Source of the DNA: Bacteroidota bacterium
Lineage (GTDB): Bacteria > Bacteroidota > Bacteroidia > Chitinophagales > LD1
Reading direction: 5' to 3'
Assembly (NCBI GenBank): GCA_026391075.1
Contig: JAPLES010000023.1
Location: forward strand, 1 to 64,000
DNA length: 64,000 nucleotides
Below, piece by piece: positions 1-7,880 of this stretch. The translations under genes and the position numbers were made by a program. The notes under the pieces were generated by a model, which saw only the letters and a list, made by a program, of their open reading frames with translations, was not told the origin of the DNA and did not search any database. How positions within the stretch are numbered: position 1 is the first letter of the stretch; every line of letters begins with the position of its first letter.

Positions 1-316
1 CTGACTCACGACCTCCTCCCGGTCCTTTTACAAACACTTCTACTTTTCTTAAGCCTGCTTCATGAGCAACCTTAGCTGCTTCTGCCGCTGCCAACTGTGC
101 GGCATACGGAGTATTCTTTTTAGAACCTCTGAAACCAACACGTCCTGCTGAGCTCCAACTGATAACCTGACCATTCATATTGGTAAAAGAAATAATGATG
201 TTGTTGAAAGTGGCATTGATAAATGCTTTACCTTCTGCATCTACTTTTACTACTCTTTTCTTTGCCTTTGCTTTTGCAACTGCCGATGGTTGCTGAGCCG
301 TTTGTTGTTTTGCCAT
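1..316 (-). CDS. rpsK: 30S ribosomal protein S11 (partial, C-terminus beyond window)
   Basis: This is a protein of the small ribosomal subunit platform, which binds 16S rRNA near the mRNA exit. About 105 residues are visible from the ATG at 314-316. The S11 core is clear, with [13 protein letters not shown] followed by [20 protein letters not shown] and the start of the conserved KGPGGGRES segment near the window edge. The N-terminus carries an alanine/lysine/glutamine-rich extension before the core, which is common in Bacteroidota. The gene is last of the visible infA-rpmJ-rpsM-rpsK run and has the standard gene order. The 3' end lies off the window, so completeness cannot be judged. Confidence 0.97.
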   Translation of the reverse strand, partial: MAKQQTAQQPSAVAKAKAKKRVVKVDAEGKAFINATFNNIIISFTNMNGQVISWSSAGRVGFRGSKKNTPYAAQLAAAEAAKVAHEAGLRKVEVFVKGPGGGRES

Positions 317-359
317 TTTTGGATTTATCTTTTGTTTATCGTCTTATGTCTAAAGTCTA

Positions 360-737
360 TTACTTAGTAACCATCTTCTTATTAGCAACCGTCTTACGTT
401 TACCTTTTCTGGTTCTCGCGTTGGTTTTAGTTCTTTGTCCCCGAACCGGAAGACCTTTACGGTGACGAATGCCACGGAAAGTTCCAATATCCTGCAAACG
501 CTTGATGTTCTGTTGAACTTCTCCGCGCAATTCACCTTCTACTTTCAGGTTATCTGCCATAAAACGGAGAATGCCGTTTACCTGCTCGTCTGTCCAGTCC
601 TTTACTTTAGTGTTAAGGTCTATATTATTAGAGCTAAGAATTTTTGCTGCTGTGGTTCTTCCGATACCATATACATAGGTAAGGGCAATTGCGCCTCTTT
701 TGTTCTTTGGTAAATCAACACCTGAAATACGTGCCAT
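360..737 (-). CDS. rpsM: 30S ribosomal protein S13
   Basis: S13 sits in the head of the 30S subunit and contacts the P-site tRNA and the 50S subunit. The 125-residue product is full length. It starts [10 protein letters not shown] and has the helix-turn-helix segment [14 protein letters not shown] (about residues 22-35). It ends in the basic tail [20 protein letters not shown] followed by lysine-rich residues. It lies 43 bp upstream of rpsK and 39 bp downstream of rpmJ on the same strand, the usual alpha-operon order. I saw nothing odd. Confidence 0.98.
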   Translation of the reverse strand: MARISGVDLPKNKRGAIALTYVYGIGRTTAAKILSSNNIDLNTKVKDWTDEQVNGILRFMADNLKVEGELRGEVQQNIKRLQDIGTFRGIRHRKGLPVRGQRTKTNARTRKGKRKTVANKKMVTK

Positions 738-776
738 GAGTTAGGATATTTTTTTGATTAGTTATTGGATGACAAA

Positions 777-893
777 TTACCCTTGACGTTGTTTGAATTT
801 CGGGTTCTTCTTATTAATGACAAACACAACACCTTTGCGTCTTACAATTTTGCATTCCGCACTTCTCTTTTTTACTGATGCTCTTACTTTCAT
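777..893 (-). CDS. rpmJ: 50S ribosomal protein L36
   Basis: A 38-codon gene read directly from the sequence: ATG at 891-893, TAA at 777-779. The product starts [20 protein letters not shown] and ends NPKFKQRQG, which is L36. Only one of the usual zinc-ligand cysteines is present (C14). The second pair of ligands seen in C+ forms is absent, so this is a C-minus-like L36. It lies between infA and rpsM, its normal place. It is too short for most ORF cut-offs and easily missed. Confidence 0.95.
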   Translation of the reverse strand: MKVRASVKKRSAECKIVRRKGVVFVINKKNPKFKQRQG

Positions 894-904
894 TTTTTAG
901 TTCT

Positions 905-1123
905 TTACTTGTATCTAAAAGTTATTCTTCCTTTATTCAAATCGTAAGGGCTCATTTCTAACTGCACTTTATCGCCCGGCAAAATCTTTATATAATTCAT
1001 TCTCATCTTCCCCGAAATGTGTGCTAACAACTCATGACCATTCTCTAATTTCACTCGGAACATTGCATTGCCTAAGGCTTCTGTAATTGTTCCATCTTGT
1101 TTAATTAAATCCTGTTTTGCCAT
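905..1123 (-). CDS. infA: Translation initiation factor IF-1
   Basis: IF-1 occupies the ribosomal A site during initiation. The 72-residue product is exactly the usual length and is a single S1/OB fold: [20 protein letters not shown] at the start, [19 protein letters not shown] in the middle, and RITFRYK at the end. It is the first gene of the visible ribosomal run. In most Bacteroidota secY, with or without map, precedes infA. Here that place is taken by a truncated secreted-protein reading frame, and infA has its own promoter (1167-1197). Confidence 0.98.
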   Translation of the reverse strand: MAKQDLIKQDGTITEALGNAMFRVKLENGHELLAHISGKMRMNYIKILPGDKVQLEMSPYDLNKGRITFRYK

Positions 1124-1152
1124 GAAAAAACTGTGTTAAATACACTACGCCC

Positions 1153-1437
1153 TTAAAAAGGGAATGCAAAAGTATTATTTACGAACACAGTTCCAAATAT
1201 TTGGTGGAAAAATTCTTGGGCGAGGAAATCGGGCGAGTTTGGATAGGAGCATTGGCTGTTTTCTATCGCTGTATTACTAACTCCATTATTTCCTTGTAAG
1301 CATTGAGAATAGCCACTTGTATCCAACCAAGTTCCAAAATTCGTATCCGGTATACTCACCCACTGCGCCTTGCAATTGCTAATTGAAAATTGAAGAAGTA
1401 ATAATGAAATGCAAATGCGGAGGAGATGTTTTTGCAT
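1153..1437 (-). pseudogene. Truncated N-terminus of a secreted (LRR/T9SS-like) protein
   Basis: The 94-codon frame starts with a good signal peptide (MQKHLLRICISLLLLQFSIS, then NCKAQ). It is followed by WVSIPDTNFGTWLDTSGYSQ, the typical opening of large secreted leucine-rich-repeat proteins of Bacteroidota. After about residue 65 the family-like sequence stops. The remaining residues (NSPDFLAQEFFHQ...) look like out-of-family read-through, and the frame ends inside the infA promoter region. I read it as the 5' remnant of a much longer gene cut off by a rearrangement next to infA. It could instead be a genuine short secreted protein, but I see no complete domain. Confidence 0.6.
1167..1197 (-). 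promoter_or_regulatory. Bacteroidota-type promoter of infA-rpmJ-rpsM-rpsK
   Basis: On the minus strand there is TTTG (1194-1197), a 19-nt spacer, then TACTTTTG (1167-1174). This is an exact match to the Bacteroidota primary promoter pattern TTTG / TAnnTTTG. It lies about 44 nt upstream of the infA start. The leader also contains a small hairpin (ccctt/aaggg, about 1150-1163). The promoter falls inside the 3' part of the truncated frame at 1153-1437, so the ribosomal run is transcribed independently of what lies upstream. Confidence 0.75.
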
Positions 1438-1530
1438 AGAGAGTGAATGTGTAGTAAAAGTAAGTGCTTAATTGAAAAGAAGAAAAATAAGTTTTTGCAG
1501 CAGCATACAATTTTTCATTCTGTTTTAAAA

Positions 1531-1551
1531 TTGTTTTACTTTGTAAAACAA
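1531..1551 (+). promoter_or_regulatory. Palindromic operator/promoter of the toxin-antitoxin pair
   Basis: There is a perfect 9-bp inverted repeat, ttgttttac / gtaaaacaa, with a 3-bp spacer, ending 11 bp before the antitoxin ATG. The palindrome includes TACTTTG, close to the -7 pattern TAnnTTTG, so a bound repressor would cover the promoter. This fits autoregulation by the antitoxin or complex, as in relBE-type operons. The sequence CAGGAAAC directly before the ATG may aid initiation. Confidence 0.55.
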
Positions 1552-1562
1552 AATCAGGAAAC

Positions 1563-1760
1563 ATGAAAGGTGTTGATGTAGTTACGGACGAAAAGAAAAA
1601 CAAAAAATACTTGCAGATTGATATTGCGAAAGTGCAGAAATACAGCGATGCTATGTGGGAAGACCTCTATGATGTGCTCATAGCCAGTTTAAGAAAAGGT
1701 CAACCGTCAAGCAGTTTAGCGGCTGTGGAAAAACGCCTGATAAAAGCAGGAAAATTATAA
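1563..1760 (+). CDS. Antitoxin of a RelE/ParE-type toxin-antitoxin pair
   Basis: A 65-residue, mostly helical protein (MKGVDVVTDEKKNKKYLQID) with an amphipathic middle (KVQKYSDAMWEDLYDVLIAS) and a basic end. Its size and position fit an antitoxin: it directly precedes a RelE-family toxin with 3 bp between stop and start. I recognise no specific antitoxin family from the sequence, so the call rests on gene context. The palindrome just upstream (1531-1551) suggests that it, or the complex, represses its own promoter. Confidence 0.7.
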   Translation: MKGVDVVTDEKKNKKYLQIDIAKVQKYSDAMWEDLYDVLIASLRKGQPSSSLAAVEKRLIKAGKL

Positions 1761-1763
1761 ACC

Positions 1764-2021
1764 ATGTTTGCTGTTCGCATTCTGCGCGATGCTGAAAAAG
1801 ACTTAGCTAAAATTCCAACTTCGACTTTAAAGAAAATATTTCCTGCTATTAAAGCACTTGCTGTTAATCCCCGTCCGCACGGTTGCAAAAAACTAAAAGG
1901 TATGGAAGAATATCTCTGGCGTATTCGTGTTGGCGATTACCGCGTTGTTTATTCTATTGACGATGAAATTAAATTGGTAGAGGTGCGGAAAGCAGGACAT
2001 AGAAAAGATATTTACGAATAG
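1764..2021 (+). CDS. RelE/ParE-family toxin
   Basis: An 85-residue protein with the family layout: MFAVRILRDAEKDLAKIP at the N-terminus (beta strand then helix), KKLKGMEEYLWRIRVGDYRV in the centre, and a C-terminal strand ending VRKAGHRKDIYE. The pattern LWRIRVGDYRVVY, followed later by a His-Arg pair, is typical of RelE mRNA interferases. ParE gyrase poisons share the fold, so the target (ribosome-bound mRNA or gyrase) cannot be assigned with certainty. It is coupled to the antitoxin gene (3-bp gap). The stop lies 4 bp from the convergent stop of the next operon. Confidence 0.88.
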   Translation: MFAVRILRDAEKDLAKIPTSTLKKIFPAIKALAVNPRPHGCKKLKGMEEYLWRIRVGDYRVVYSIDDEIKLVEVRKAGHRKDIYE

Positions 2022-2025
2022 TTAC

Positions 2026-2841
2026 TTACCGCTTTACCCCTCTCACCTCATACATCCCCACCACCTTAAACACATCGGGCAGGTTTCCGGCAATGTAGTT
2101 GTCTTCGTTGTGTTGTGTGGCAGTGTGAAAGCCCGAAACCTTTTCAAAATTATCATGTGTGTAAGATACGGGCTGAATGATTTCTGTTTCAAAACCTGCT
2201 TTACTTAACATGGTTCGCATCCCTGTTGGAGAATTTTGCTGCGCGGTAAATTTGAATTTGTAAAACTGATTGATGTTCTCCAGAATTTCTGCAAAGCGAT
2301 TTTCGGTTAAGCCATTCAAAGATTCATTCACTAAATAATCCTTGATATAAACAAAGCCACCGGGCTTTAAAACCTTATACGCTTCGCGTAACACCTGTTC
2401 GTAATGATACGCATGGCAAAACGATTCGAAAAAATAAATGCCATCGTAAGTTTGAGCAGGAAAATAATTCGACAGAAAATGAAAATCACCTTGACGCACC
2501 GTAACTTTTGACGAAAGATTTTGTTCCGCAATCTTCGTTTGTGTTATCGCGCGCTGCTCTTCATTAATAGTAAGCGCATCTATGCTTACGCCATAGTTCT
2601 CTGCAAAAAACAAAGCCGGTCCACCGAAACCGCTACCGGCATCAATTAGTTTTTGTCCACTTTTCAACTGCATGTTTTGCCCTAAGTAACGCAGCAAATC
2701 CTTTTCATCAACGGTTCGCGAACCCTGAATTACATCGCCCAAATAAGTTTGGTAAGTCTTATTATAGGTATCGTAATGCGCACTCACTTTGCCTGTGTGC
2801 CTGCCAATAAAATAGTTGCGGAGAAAGTTCGGCAGCTTCAT
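2026..2841 (-). CDS. SAM-dependent methyltransferase (exporter operon, second copy)
   Basis: A 271-residue class I methyltransferase. The SAM-binding motif I is LIDAGSGFGGPA (about residues 62-73), motif II region NYGVSIDALTINEEQ, and motif post-III YKVLKPGGFVYIKDYLV. Size and motifs resemble the UbiE/cyclopropane-synthase/sterol-methyltransferase-like superfamily; the substrate cannot be read from sequence. It overlaps the preceding methyltransferase by 4 bp (ATGA) and is clearly its paralogue (GDFHFLSNYF versus ADFHFMKNIF; FFESFCHAY versus FLESFEHVY). As last gene of the Wzm/Wzt-like operon, it most plausibly methylates an exported glycan or its lipid carrier. A methyl cap is an inference from context. 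Confidence 0.85.
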   Translation of the reverse strand: MKLPNFLRNYFIGRHTGKVSAHYDTYNKTYQTYLGDVIQGSRTVDEKDLLRYLGQNMQLKSGQKLIDAGSGFGGPALFFAENYGVSIDALTINEEQRAITQTKIAEQNLSSKVTVRQGDFHFLSNYFPAQTYDGIYFFESFCHAYHYEQVLREAYKVLKPGGFVYIKDYLVNESLNGLTENRFAEILENINQFYKFKFTAQQNSPTGMRTMLSKAGFETEIIQPVSYTHDNFEKVSGFHTATQHNEDNYIAGNLPDVFKVVGMYEVRGVKR

Positions 2842-3620
2842 AATTTCTGAAGCAGGGTGTTATAGCATTGCGTAACCGGAAAGTCGGGCACCGTAAAATT
2901 AAAATTCTTAATCGCGCTGTTCGCCACTTCTACATTCGCATTGCTCGAACGATAATCATCGGTATTAATAGTGGGCAGCTTTATCAGTTTCAACTGAAAG
3001 CCAATGCTCTCGCAAAGTTTGATGTATTCATGCAAAGCGAGGTGAGTAAAAATGCGCATGCTGTCCGTTTCGCTTTGCAGTGTCTTCTTAAATGCTTCCT
3101 CGCGACCTGCAGCATTCTTCCAAAGCACAAAATGATATTTAATGAAAAGAAAACCACCGGGCTTTAAAATATCGAAGGCATCGCGCAATACTTTCTCTTT
3201 ATCATACACATGCTCAAACGATTCAAGAAACATCACCATATCGAATGTTTCATTCGAAAAAATATTTTTCATGAAATGGAAATCTGCCTGCTGATAATGC
3301 AGATTTCCCTTGGTTGATTTATCTCCATAAGTTTTTTGTGCGGTGGCAAATTCAGTTTCGCTAAAAGTAATTGCCGTTACATCGCAATTCCTTTTCTGTG
3401 CCAGATAAGCAGCAAAGGCACCAAGCCCGCAACCAGAATCCAAGACTTTCATACCGTCACTCACACCGGAATCGCGAATAATATCTTCATAAGTTTCCGC
3501 AATATCTGTAGCACGGTAACTCTGCACCGAGTTATCAGGAAAGGTAATTACCTGATGCACGCGGTTGTAAAAATCCGCCACCTCCTTCGATATACTTTTC
3601 AGTTTTTCTGTTTCGCTCAT
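2838..3620 (-). CDS. SAM-dependent methyltransferase (exporter operon, first copy)
   Basis: A 260-residue class I methyltransferase with motif I VLDSGCGLGAFAAYLAQ (about residues 59-75), an acidic residue in the motif III region (FDMVMFLESFEHV) and DILKPGGFLFIKYHFV. It overlaps the ABC ATPase gene upstream by 4 bp and the second methyltransferase downstream by 4 bp, so the four genes should be translated together. It is a paralogue of its downstream neighbour. The family acts on many substrates; the position next to a Wzt with a C-terminal extension suggests modification of the exported polysaccharide. Confidence 0.85.
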   Translation of the reverse strand: MSETEKLKSISKEVADFYNRVHQVITFPDNSVQSYRATDIAETYEDIIRDSGVSDGMKVLDSGCGLGAFAAYLAQKRNCDVTAITFSETEFATAQKTYGDKSTKGNLHYQQADFHFMKNIFSNETFDMVMFLESFEHVYDKEKVLRDAFDILKPGGFLFIKYHFVLWKNAAGREEAFKKTLQSETDSMRIFTHLALHEYIKLCESIGFQLKLIKLPTINTDDYRSSNANVEVANSAIKNFNFTVPDFPVTQCYNTLLQKL

Positions 3621-4849
3621 TGTATTTTTTGCAGCACCGATTCCAAAACCGGTTTTAAAATTCCCGGCATCACCACCGGAATTAAATTCTCTTTCCCTTC
3701 CGAAATTTTAAGTGTAATCAGCTTGTCAATTTTAAGGAGCACTTTCTTTTCGCCCACAAACCTAAAGTTTACGGCATACATTTTTTCGTTGAGTAAATCA
3801 GCAGGCACAATAAATTCAATTCTGTATTTGCCCGGCTCAATAGTGGTTGAAATATTCTTTTGTTGCAGAGTAGATGAAGTAAAAGCGATCACACCCGTTA
3901 TATCACAAACCTGAACACTAAAACTTCCATTGATTGCTTTTGGAATTTCTGCTTCGCAAAAAATGCGGAACGCTTTTTTATTGCTGATGCCCTCGGCTTC
4001 TTCCGCATAATCTGCCAAACCGTAATTCAGCATTTTAATTTCTTCGGTAGAAGGAATTTCTTCCTTGTTCTTTAAATGGAAATGCCTTCCACCTTCAAAC
4101 GAAAAATATTCAGGAATAGCAATCGTATAATATTTCTGAATCGCATCGCTGGTTCCGGTGTCGAGAATCTTTCCATTCTCCATCAAAACAATGCGATTGC
4201 ATAAAGAAGAAATCTCAGTCAGATTATGGCTTGCAATCAAAAGTGTTTTGCCCTGCGCAATCAAGTCTTCAATTTTGGTTTTGCACTTCATTTGAAAATT
4301 CGCATCGCCTACGTTGATGACTTCGTCAATCAAATAGATATCTGCTTCCAGACAGGTAATAATCGAAAAAGCTAAACGCAGATACATGCCCGCGCTGTAA
4401 TTCTTCACGGGCTCCTCAATAAAATTCTCCACTCCGCTGAAATCAACAATCTCCTGATATTTCTCTTCAATCTTTTCTTTGGTGAAATTGTAAAGCGAAG
4501 CCGAAAGAAAAATATTTTCTCTGCCCGAAAGTTCAGGATGAAAACCCGCGCCAACATCTAAAATAGAAACGGGCTTACCATAAAAATTTATTTCACCGCT
4601 ATCGGGCTGCATAATGCCACTTAGGATTCTAAGCAGTGTAGATTTACCTGCTCCGTTTCTTCCTATGATACCAACTGCTTCTCCTCTATTTACTTCAATA
4701 GAAATATTATCGAGTGCCAGAAAAAGTTTAGCAGAATTTTTCTTCGATGAAAACAAACCCGCAATGTTTTCCTTCAAACTATCAGCGCGGTTTTCATGAA
4801 TCTGAAAACTCTTCGAAACATTTTTTATTTCTAATGCTAACTCGCTCAT
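3617..4849 (-). CDS. Polysaccharide ABC exporter ATP-binding protein with C-terminal carbohydrate-binding domain (Wzt-like)
   Basis: 410 residues in two parts. Residues about 1-245 form an ABC ATPase: Walker A GRNGAGKST (63-71), signature NYSAGMYLRLAFS (about 150), Walker B ADIYLIDEV (about 170), H-loop ASHNL. Residues about 250-410 form an extra beta-rich domain (QVCDITGVIAFTSSTL..., KYRIEFIVPADLLNEKMYAV) in the position and style of the Wzt C-terminal domain. In O-antigen systems that domain recognises the modified non-reducing end of the glycan. The partner permease is 6 bp upstream and the methyltransferases overlap downstream. No glycosyltransferase is adjacent, so the glycan is made elsewhere. 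Confidence 0.9.
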   Translation of the reverse strand: MSELALEIKNVSKSFQIHENRADSLKENIAGLFSSKKNSAKLFLALDNISIEVNRGEAVGIIGRNGAGKSTLLRILSGIMQPDSGEINFYGKPVSILDVGAGFHPELSGRENIFLSASLYNFTKEKIEEKYQEIVDFSGVENFIEEPVKNYSAGMYLRLAFSIITCLEADIYLIDEVINVGDANFQMKCKTKIEDLIAQGKTLLIASHNLTEISSLCNRIVLMENGKILDTGTSDAIQKYYTIAIPEYFSFEGGRHFHLKNKEEIPSTEEIKMLNYGLADYAEEAEGISNKKAFRIFCEAEIPKAINGSFSVQVCDITGVIAFTSSTLQQKNISTTIEPGKYRIEFIVPADLLNEKMYAVNFRFVGEKKVLLKIDKLITLKISEGKENLIPVVMPGILKPVLESVLQKIQ

Positions 4850-4855
4850 GATGCT

Positions 4856-5677
4856 TTATAAATGGTCAGCAATAAATTTTTCATTCCTCACAAAAAACAC
4901 AAGCCCGCTCACGAACAAAATAAAAGCCAAAGCGAACGAAACCAGAACCTGCATTTCGTTCACCGCAGTGCCTATAAATATCCAGCGATACAGCGCAATC
5001 ACGTTCGCCACAGGGTGGAAATAATAAATGAAATTGAACTGCTGCGGCACTATCGTAGTTGGATAAAAAACAGGCGTAAGCCAAATTCCAAAACCAACCA
5101 AATAAGGAATGATATGATGCAAATCGCGAAAGCGCACCGTGAGTGCACTCAACCATATTCCTCCCGATAAACCTGTAATTACATTGGCTAACACAACCAA
5201 TGGAAGAAAAACAATGCGCCACGAAAACGGACAGCCCATAATCAGCATCAGTATCACCAGCAGCACAATTGAAATACTAAACTCAATCAGTCCCGTGAGT
5301 GCTTTTGAAAGCGGCAGCACCAAACGTGGAAACTGAATTTTCTTAATCAACTGCTGATTATTCATAAGCACCGTACCCGCCTGACCTATCAAGGAGGTAA
5401 AATAAAACCAACCGATAATTCCGGTGAAAGCAAAAACAGAATAAGGCACATCGAGATGCAGCGGCATTACGCGCTGAAAAAAGAAACTGAAAATAATTAA
5501 ACCCGTGAGGGGTTGAATCACCGACCACAAAAGCCCCAGATAAGTTTGTGCATACTGCACTTTTAAATCGCGCTTAGCAAAGGTGTAAATCAAATGCCGC
5601 ACCTTCCACACTTCGCGCAGGTAAGTAAGGAGTGAACTATTTCCCCCACGAATAGTTTTATAAATGCGTTGTTCCAC
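4856..5677 (-). CDS. Polysaccharide ABC exporter permease (Wzm/ABC-2 type)
   Basis: A 273-residue inner-membrane protein of the ABC-2 polyol/polysaccharide export family. The cytosolic N-terminus ends with FAKRDLKVQYAQTYLGLLWS, the conserved motif just before the first membrane helix. About six hydrophobic segments follow, and the late motif GIWLTPVFYPTT is also typical. It is first in the operon and should pair with the Wzt-like ATPase to move lipid-linked glycan across the inner membrane. I found no convincing TAnnTTTG promoter in the 87 bp before the next gene. Confidence 0.9.
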   Translation of the reverse strand: MEQRIYKTIRGGNSSLLTYLREVWKVRHLIYTFAKRDLKVQYAQTYLGLLWSVIQPLTGLIIFSFFFQRVMPLHLDVPYSVFAFTGIIGWFYFTSLIGQAGTVLMNNQQLIKKIQFPRLVLPLSKALTGLIEFSISIVLLVILMLIMGCPFSWRIVFLPLVVLANVITGLSGGIWLSALTVRFRDLHHIIPYLVGFGIWLTPVFYPTTIVPQQFNFIYYFHPVANVIALYRWIFIGTAVNEMQVLVSFALAFILFVSGLVFFVRNEKFIADHL

Positions 5678-5735
5678 TTAGTGTAAGAGTAACGAAAAAA
5701 ATGTCGCTATACATACTAACTAGTTTTGCAGGAAG

Positions 5736-5753
5736 AAGAACGCAATCGTTCTT
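5736..5753 (-). terminator. Possible weak terminator after pckA
   Basis: A perfect 7-bp hairpin (aagaacg / cgttctt, loop caat) lies just after the pckA stop on the minus strand, followed by a T/C-rich stretch rather than a clean T run. It may end pckA transcripts before the exporter operon, but it is weak. Confidence 0.4.
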
Positions 5754-5764
5754 AAAGTTTCTTC

Positions 5765-7378
5765 TTACGCGCTTTGCATCACCTTTGGTGCTGCGTCTAA
5801 AATTTCTTTTTCGGCTTTAGCTGCAAAACGTTCGAAATTTTTGTTGAACGCCACCGCCAGTTCGTTGGCTTTAGTATCGTAAGCTTCTTTATTGTTCCAG
5901 GTGTTGCGCGGATTCAAAATTTCGGACGGCACATTTGGACAACTTGTTGGCATAGTAACACCAAAAACAGGATGCGTTTCAAATTCCACTTTATCTAAAT
6001 TTCCATTGAGCGCTTCCGTTATCAAAGCGCGTGTATGCGGCAGACTCATTCTTTTACCCACACCATAAACACCTCCTGTGTAGCCCGTGTTCAGCAACCA
6101 AACGCGAATCTTTGAGTTGCGCAATTTTTCTCCAAGTAGCGAAGCATATTTAGTAGGATGCAACGGAAGAAATGGCGCACCAAAACAAGTGCTGAACGTA
6201 GTTTGCGGCTCTGTTACACCGGCTTCAGTTCCTGCAACTTTAGAGGTAAAACCCGAAAGGAAAAAATACATGGCTTGCCCCACCGTCAATTTTGAAATGG
6301 GAGGCAACACACCAAAGGCATCGTAGGTTAAGAAGAAAATATTTTTGGGTTCGCCACCTACCGATTTTGGAAGAGCGTTGTCAATGTAATTAATGGGATA
6401 GCTAACGCGCGTGTTTTCCGTTTTTGCTTTGTAAGCAAAATCAACCGTGTTGGTTCCTTCAATAAAACCGATGTTTTCTAAAATAGCACCCGGACGAATA
6501 GCGCGGTAAATATCGGGCTCTTTTTCAGCCGAAAGGTCAATTACTTTAGCATAGCATCCGCCTTCGAAATTGAAAACAGAATTTTTTGTCCAGCCATGTT
6601 CATCGTCACCAATCAATGGACGGTTAGGGTCGGCACTCAATGTAGTTTTTCCTGTTCCGCTCAAGCCAAAGAATAAAGCCACATCACCATCTTTTCCGCT
6701 ATTAGCTGAACAGTGCATTGCCAGCACATTTTTTTCGTGCGGCAAAACATAATTCAACACGGTAAAAATTCCTTTCTTGATTTCGCCTGTATAAGCCGAA
6801 CCGCCTATAATTGCAATCTTCTTCGTAAAATTTAAAATCGAAAAATTGTGTTGCCGAACGCCATCAGCCACGCCATCGCATTTTAAACCCGGTGCCTGCA
6901 ACACTAACCAATCGGGTTCAATAGCATTCAATTCTTCTGCTTCAGGGCGAAGGAACATGTTGTAAGCAAAAAGATTTGCCCAAGGATATTCCGTCACTAC
7001 CCGTACATTCAAGCGGTAAGCATCATCGGCACAAGCGTAGCAATCGCGCACAAAAATATCTTTGCCGGCAAAGTAGTTCACTAATTTATTGTAGAGATTA
7101 TCAAAAACTTCAGAAGAAACAGGATTGTTGAATCCACCCCAATCTACACTGTGTTCGGTGTTCGAATCTTTAACTATAAACTTATCTTTTGGTGAACGTC
7201 CGGTGAATTCTCCGGTATCCACAGCAAGAGCGCCTGTATCGTTGAGCACACCTTGTTTTCTATTCAACGTTTCCTCCACTAATTTTTCAGGAGAAAGATT
7301 CCAGTACTGAGTTCCTGTATTTTTAATGCCTATAGTTTCGAGATTTGCATTCGGATTCTTGGGACCAACAACATTCAT
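5765..7378 (-). CDS. pckA: Phosphoenolpyruvate carboxykinase (ATP)
   Basis: Catalyses oxaloacetate + ATP to PEP + CO2 + ADP, the entry to gluconeogenesis; it can also run in reverse in fermentative bacteroidetes. The 537 residues are full length. Visible motifs are the substrate loop DTGEFTGRSPKDKFIV near the N-terminus, the P-loop GLSGTGKTTLS (about residue 240), metal-binding LIGDDEHGW just after it, and RVSYPINYIDNA later. It is a single gene with its own -7 element (7415-7422). Nothing is missing or unusual. Confidence 0.97.
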   Translation of the reverse strand: MNVVGPKNPNANLETIGIKNTGTQYWNLSPEKLVEETLNRKQGVLNDTGALAVDTGEFTGRSPKDKFIVKDSNTEHSVDWGGFNNPVSSEVFDNLYNKLVNYFAGKDIFVRDCYACADDAYRLNVRVVTEYPWANLFAYNMFLRPEAEELNAIEPDWLVLQAPGLKCDGVADGVRQHNFSILNFTKKIAIIGGSAYTGEIKKGIFTVLNYVLPHEKNVLAMHCSANSGKDGDVALFFGLSGTGKTTLSADPNRPLIGDDEHGWTKNSVFNFEGGCYAKVIDLSAEKEPDIYRAIRPGAILENIGFIEGTNTVDFAYKAKTENTRVSYPINYIDNALPKSVGGEPKNIFFLTYDAFGVLPPISKLTVGQAMYFFLSGFTSKVAGTEAGVTEPQTTFSTCFGAPFLPLHPTKYASLLGEKLRNSKIRVWLLNTGYTGGVYGVGKRMSLPHTRALITEALNGNLDKVEFETHPVFGVTMPTSCPNVPSEILNPRNTWNNKEAYDTKANELAVAFNKNFERFAAKAEKEILDAAPKVMQSA

Positions 7379-7414
7379 AATTCGTTATTTTTTGTTCTGA
7401 AAATTTTGGGAGCG

Positions 7415-7422
7415 CAAACCTA
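7415..7422 (-). promoter_or_regulatory. -7 promoter element of pckA
   Basis: TAGGTTTG on the minus strand, an exact TAnnTTTG match, lies 36 nt upstream of the pckA ATG. I could not find a clear TTTG about 19 nt further upstream, so only half of the promoter is supported. Confidence 0.5.
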
Positions 7423-7880
7423 AATTATTCCGCTTAAAAAAATAGAGGATTATTTAGGTTCTATATTTGAGTTGATAAGATAACAGCGCAATGTATTGCG
7501 GTAAGTGAACTAGCGTAGTTTTTCTAAAGCACTCAAGCCATTTTTAATTTGTTTTAGCTTATGTCTAGCTTCTAGCATCTATAGTCTTTTTACTCCTTTT
7601 TCTTTTTTCCGCCATTGTTGGTTTTTATTCTTTGCGATACAAACAAAAATTTAGTGGGTTCGATTGCGTAAATAGAAAAAGCCGGCTCACAAGGAACGTG
7701 TTTGATTTTGGTTACATCTTTTCTACAAAACGGGCGCCCGTTGCACTCCCGAAAACATTGGAAGAAAAACGGAAGGCGCAGTAAAACAGATGGAACATTT
7801 TTTACTGCATTAGTTGTTTTCTTTTAGCAGTAATAATTTGAATGAGTGAACCGGCTGTTCCTGACCAACGCAAATGACAA
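7423..7880. other. Long intergenic region before the structured RNA; no gene seen
   Basis: I find no plausible coding frame here on either strand. One perfect inverted repeat is present: gcagtaaaa (7778-7786) / ttttactgc (7800-7808), a 9-bp stem with a 13-nt loop. It is followed by TTG (7814-7816) and, 17 nt on, TAATTTG (7834-7840), a near match to a bacteroidete promoter. That promoter could drive the RNA at 7881-7999. The rest is AT-rich sequence without structure that I can support. Confidence 0.45.
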
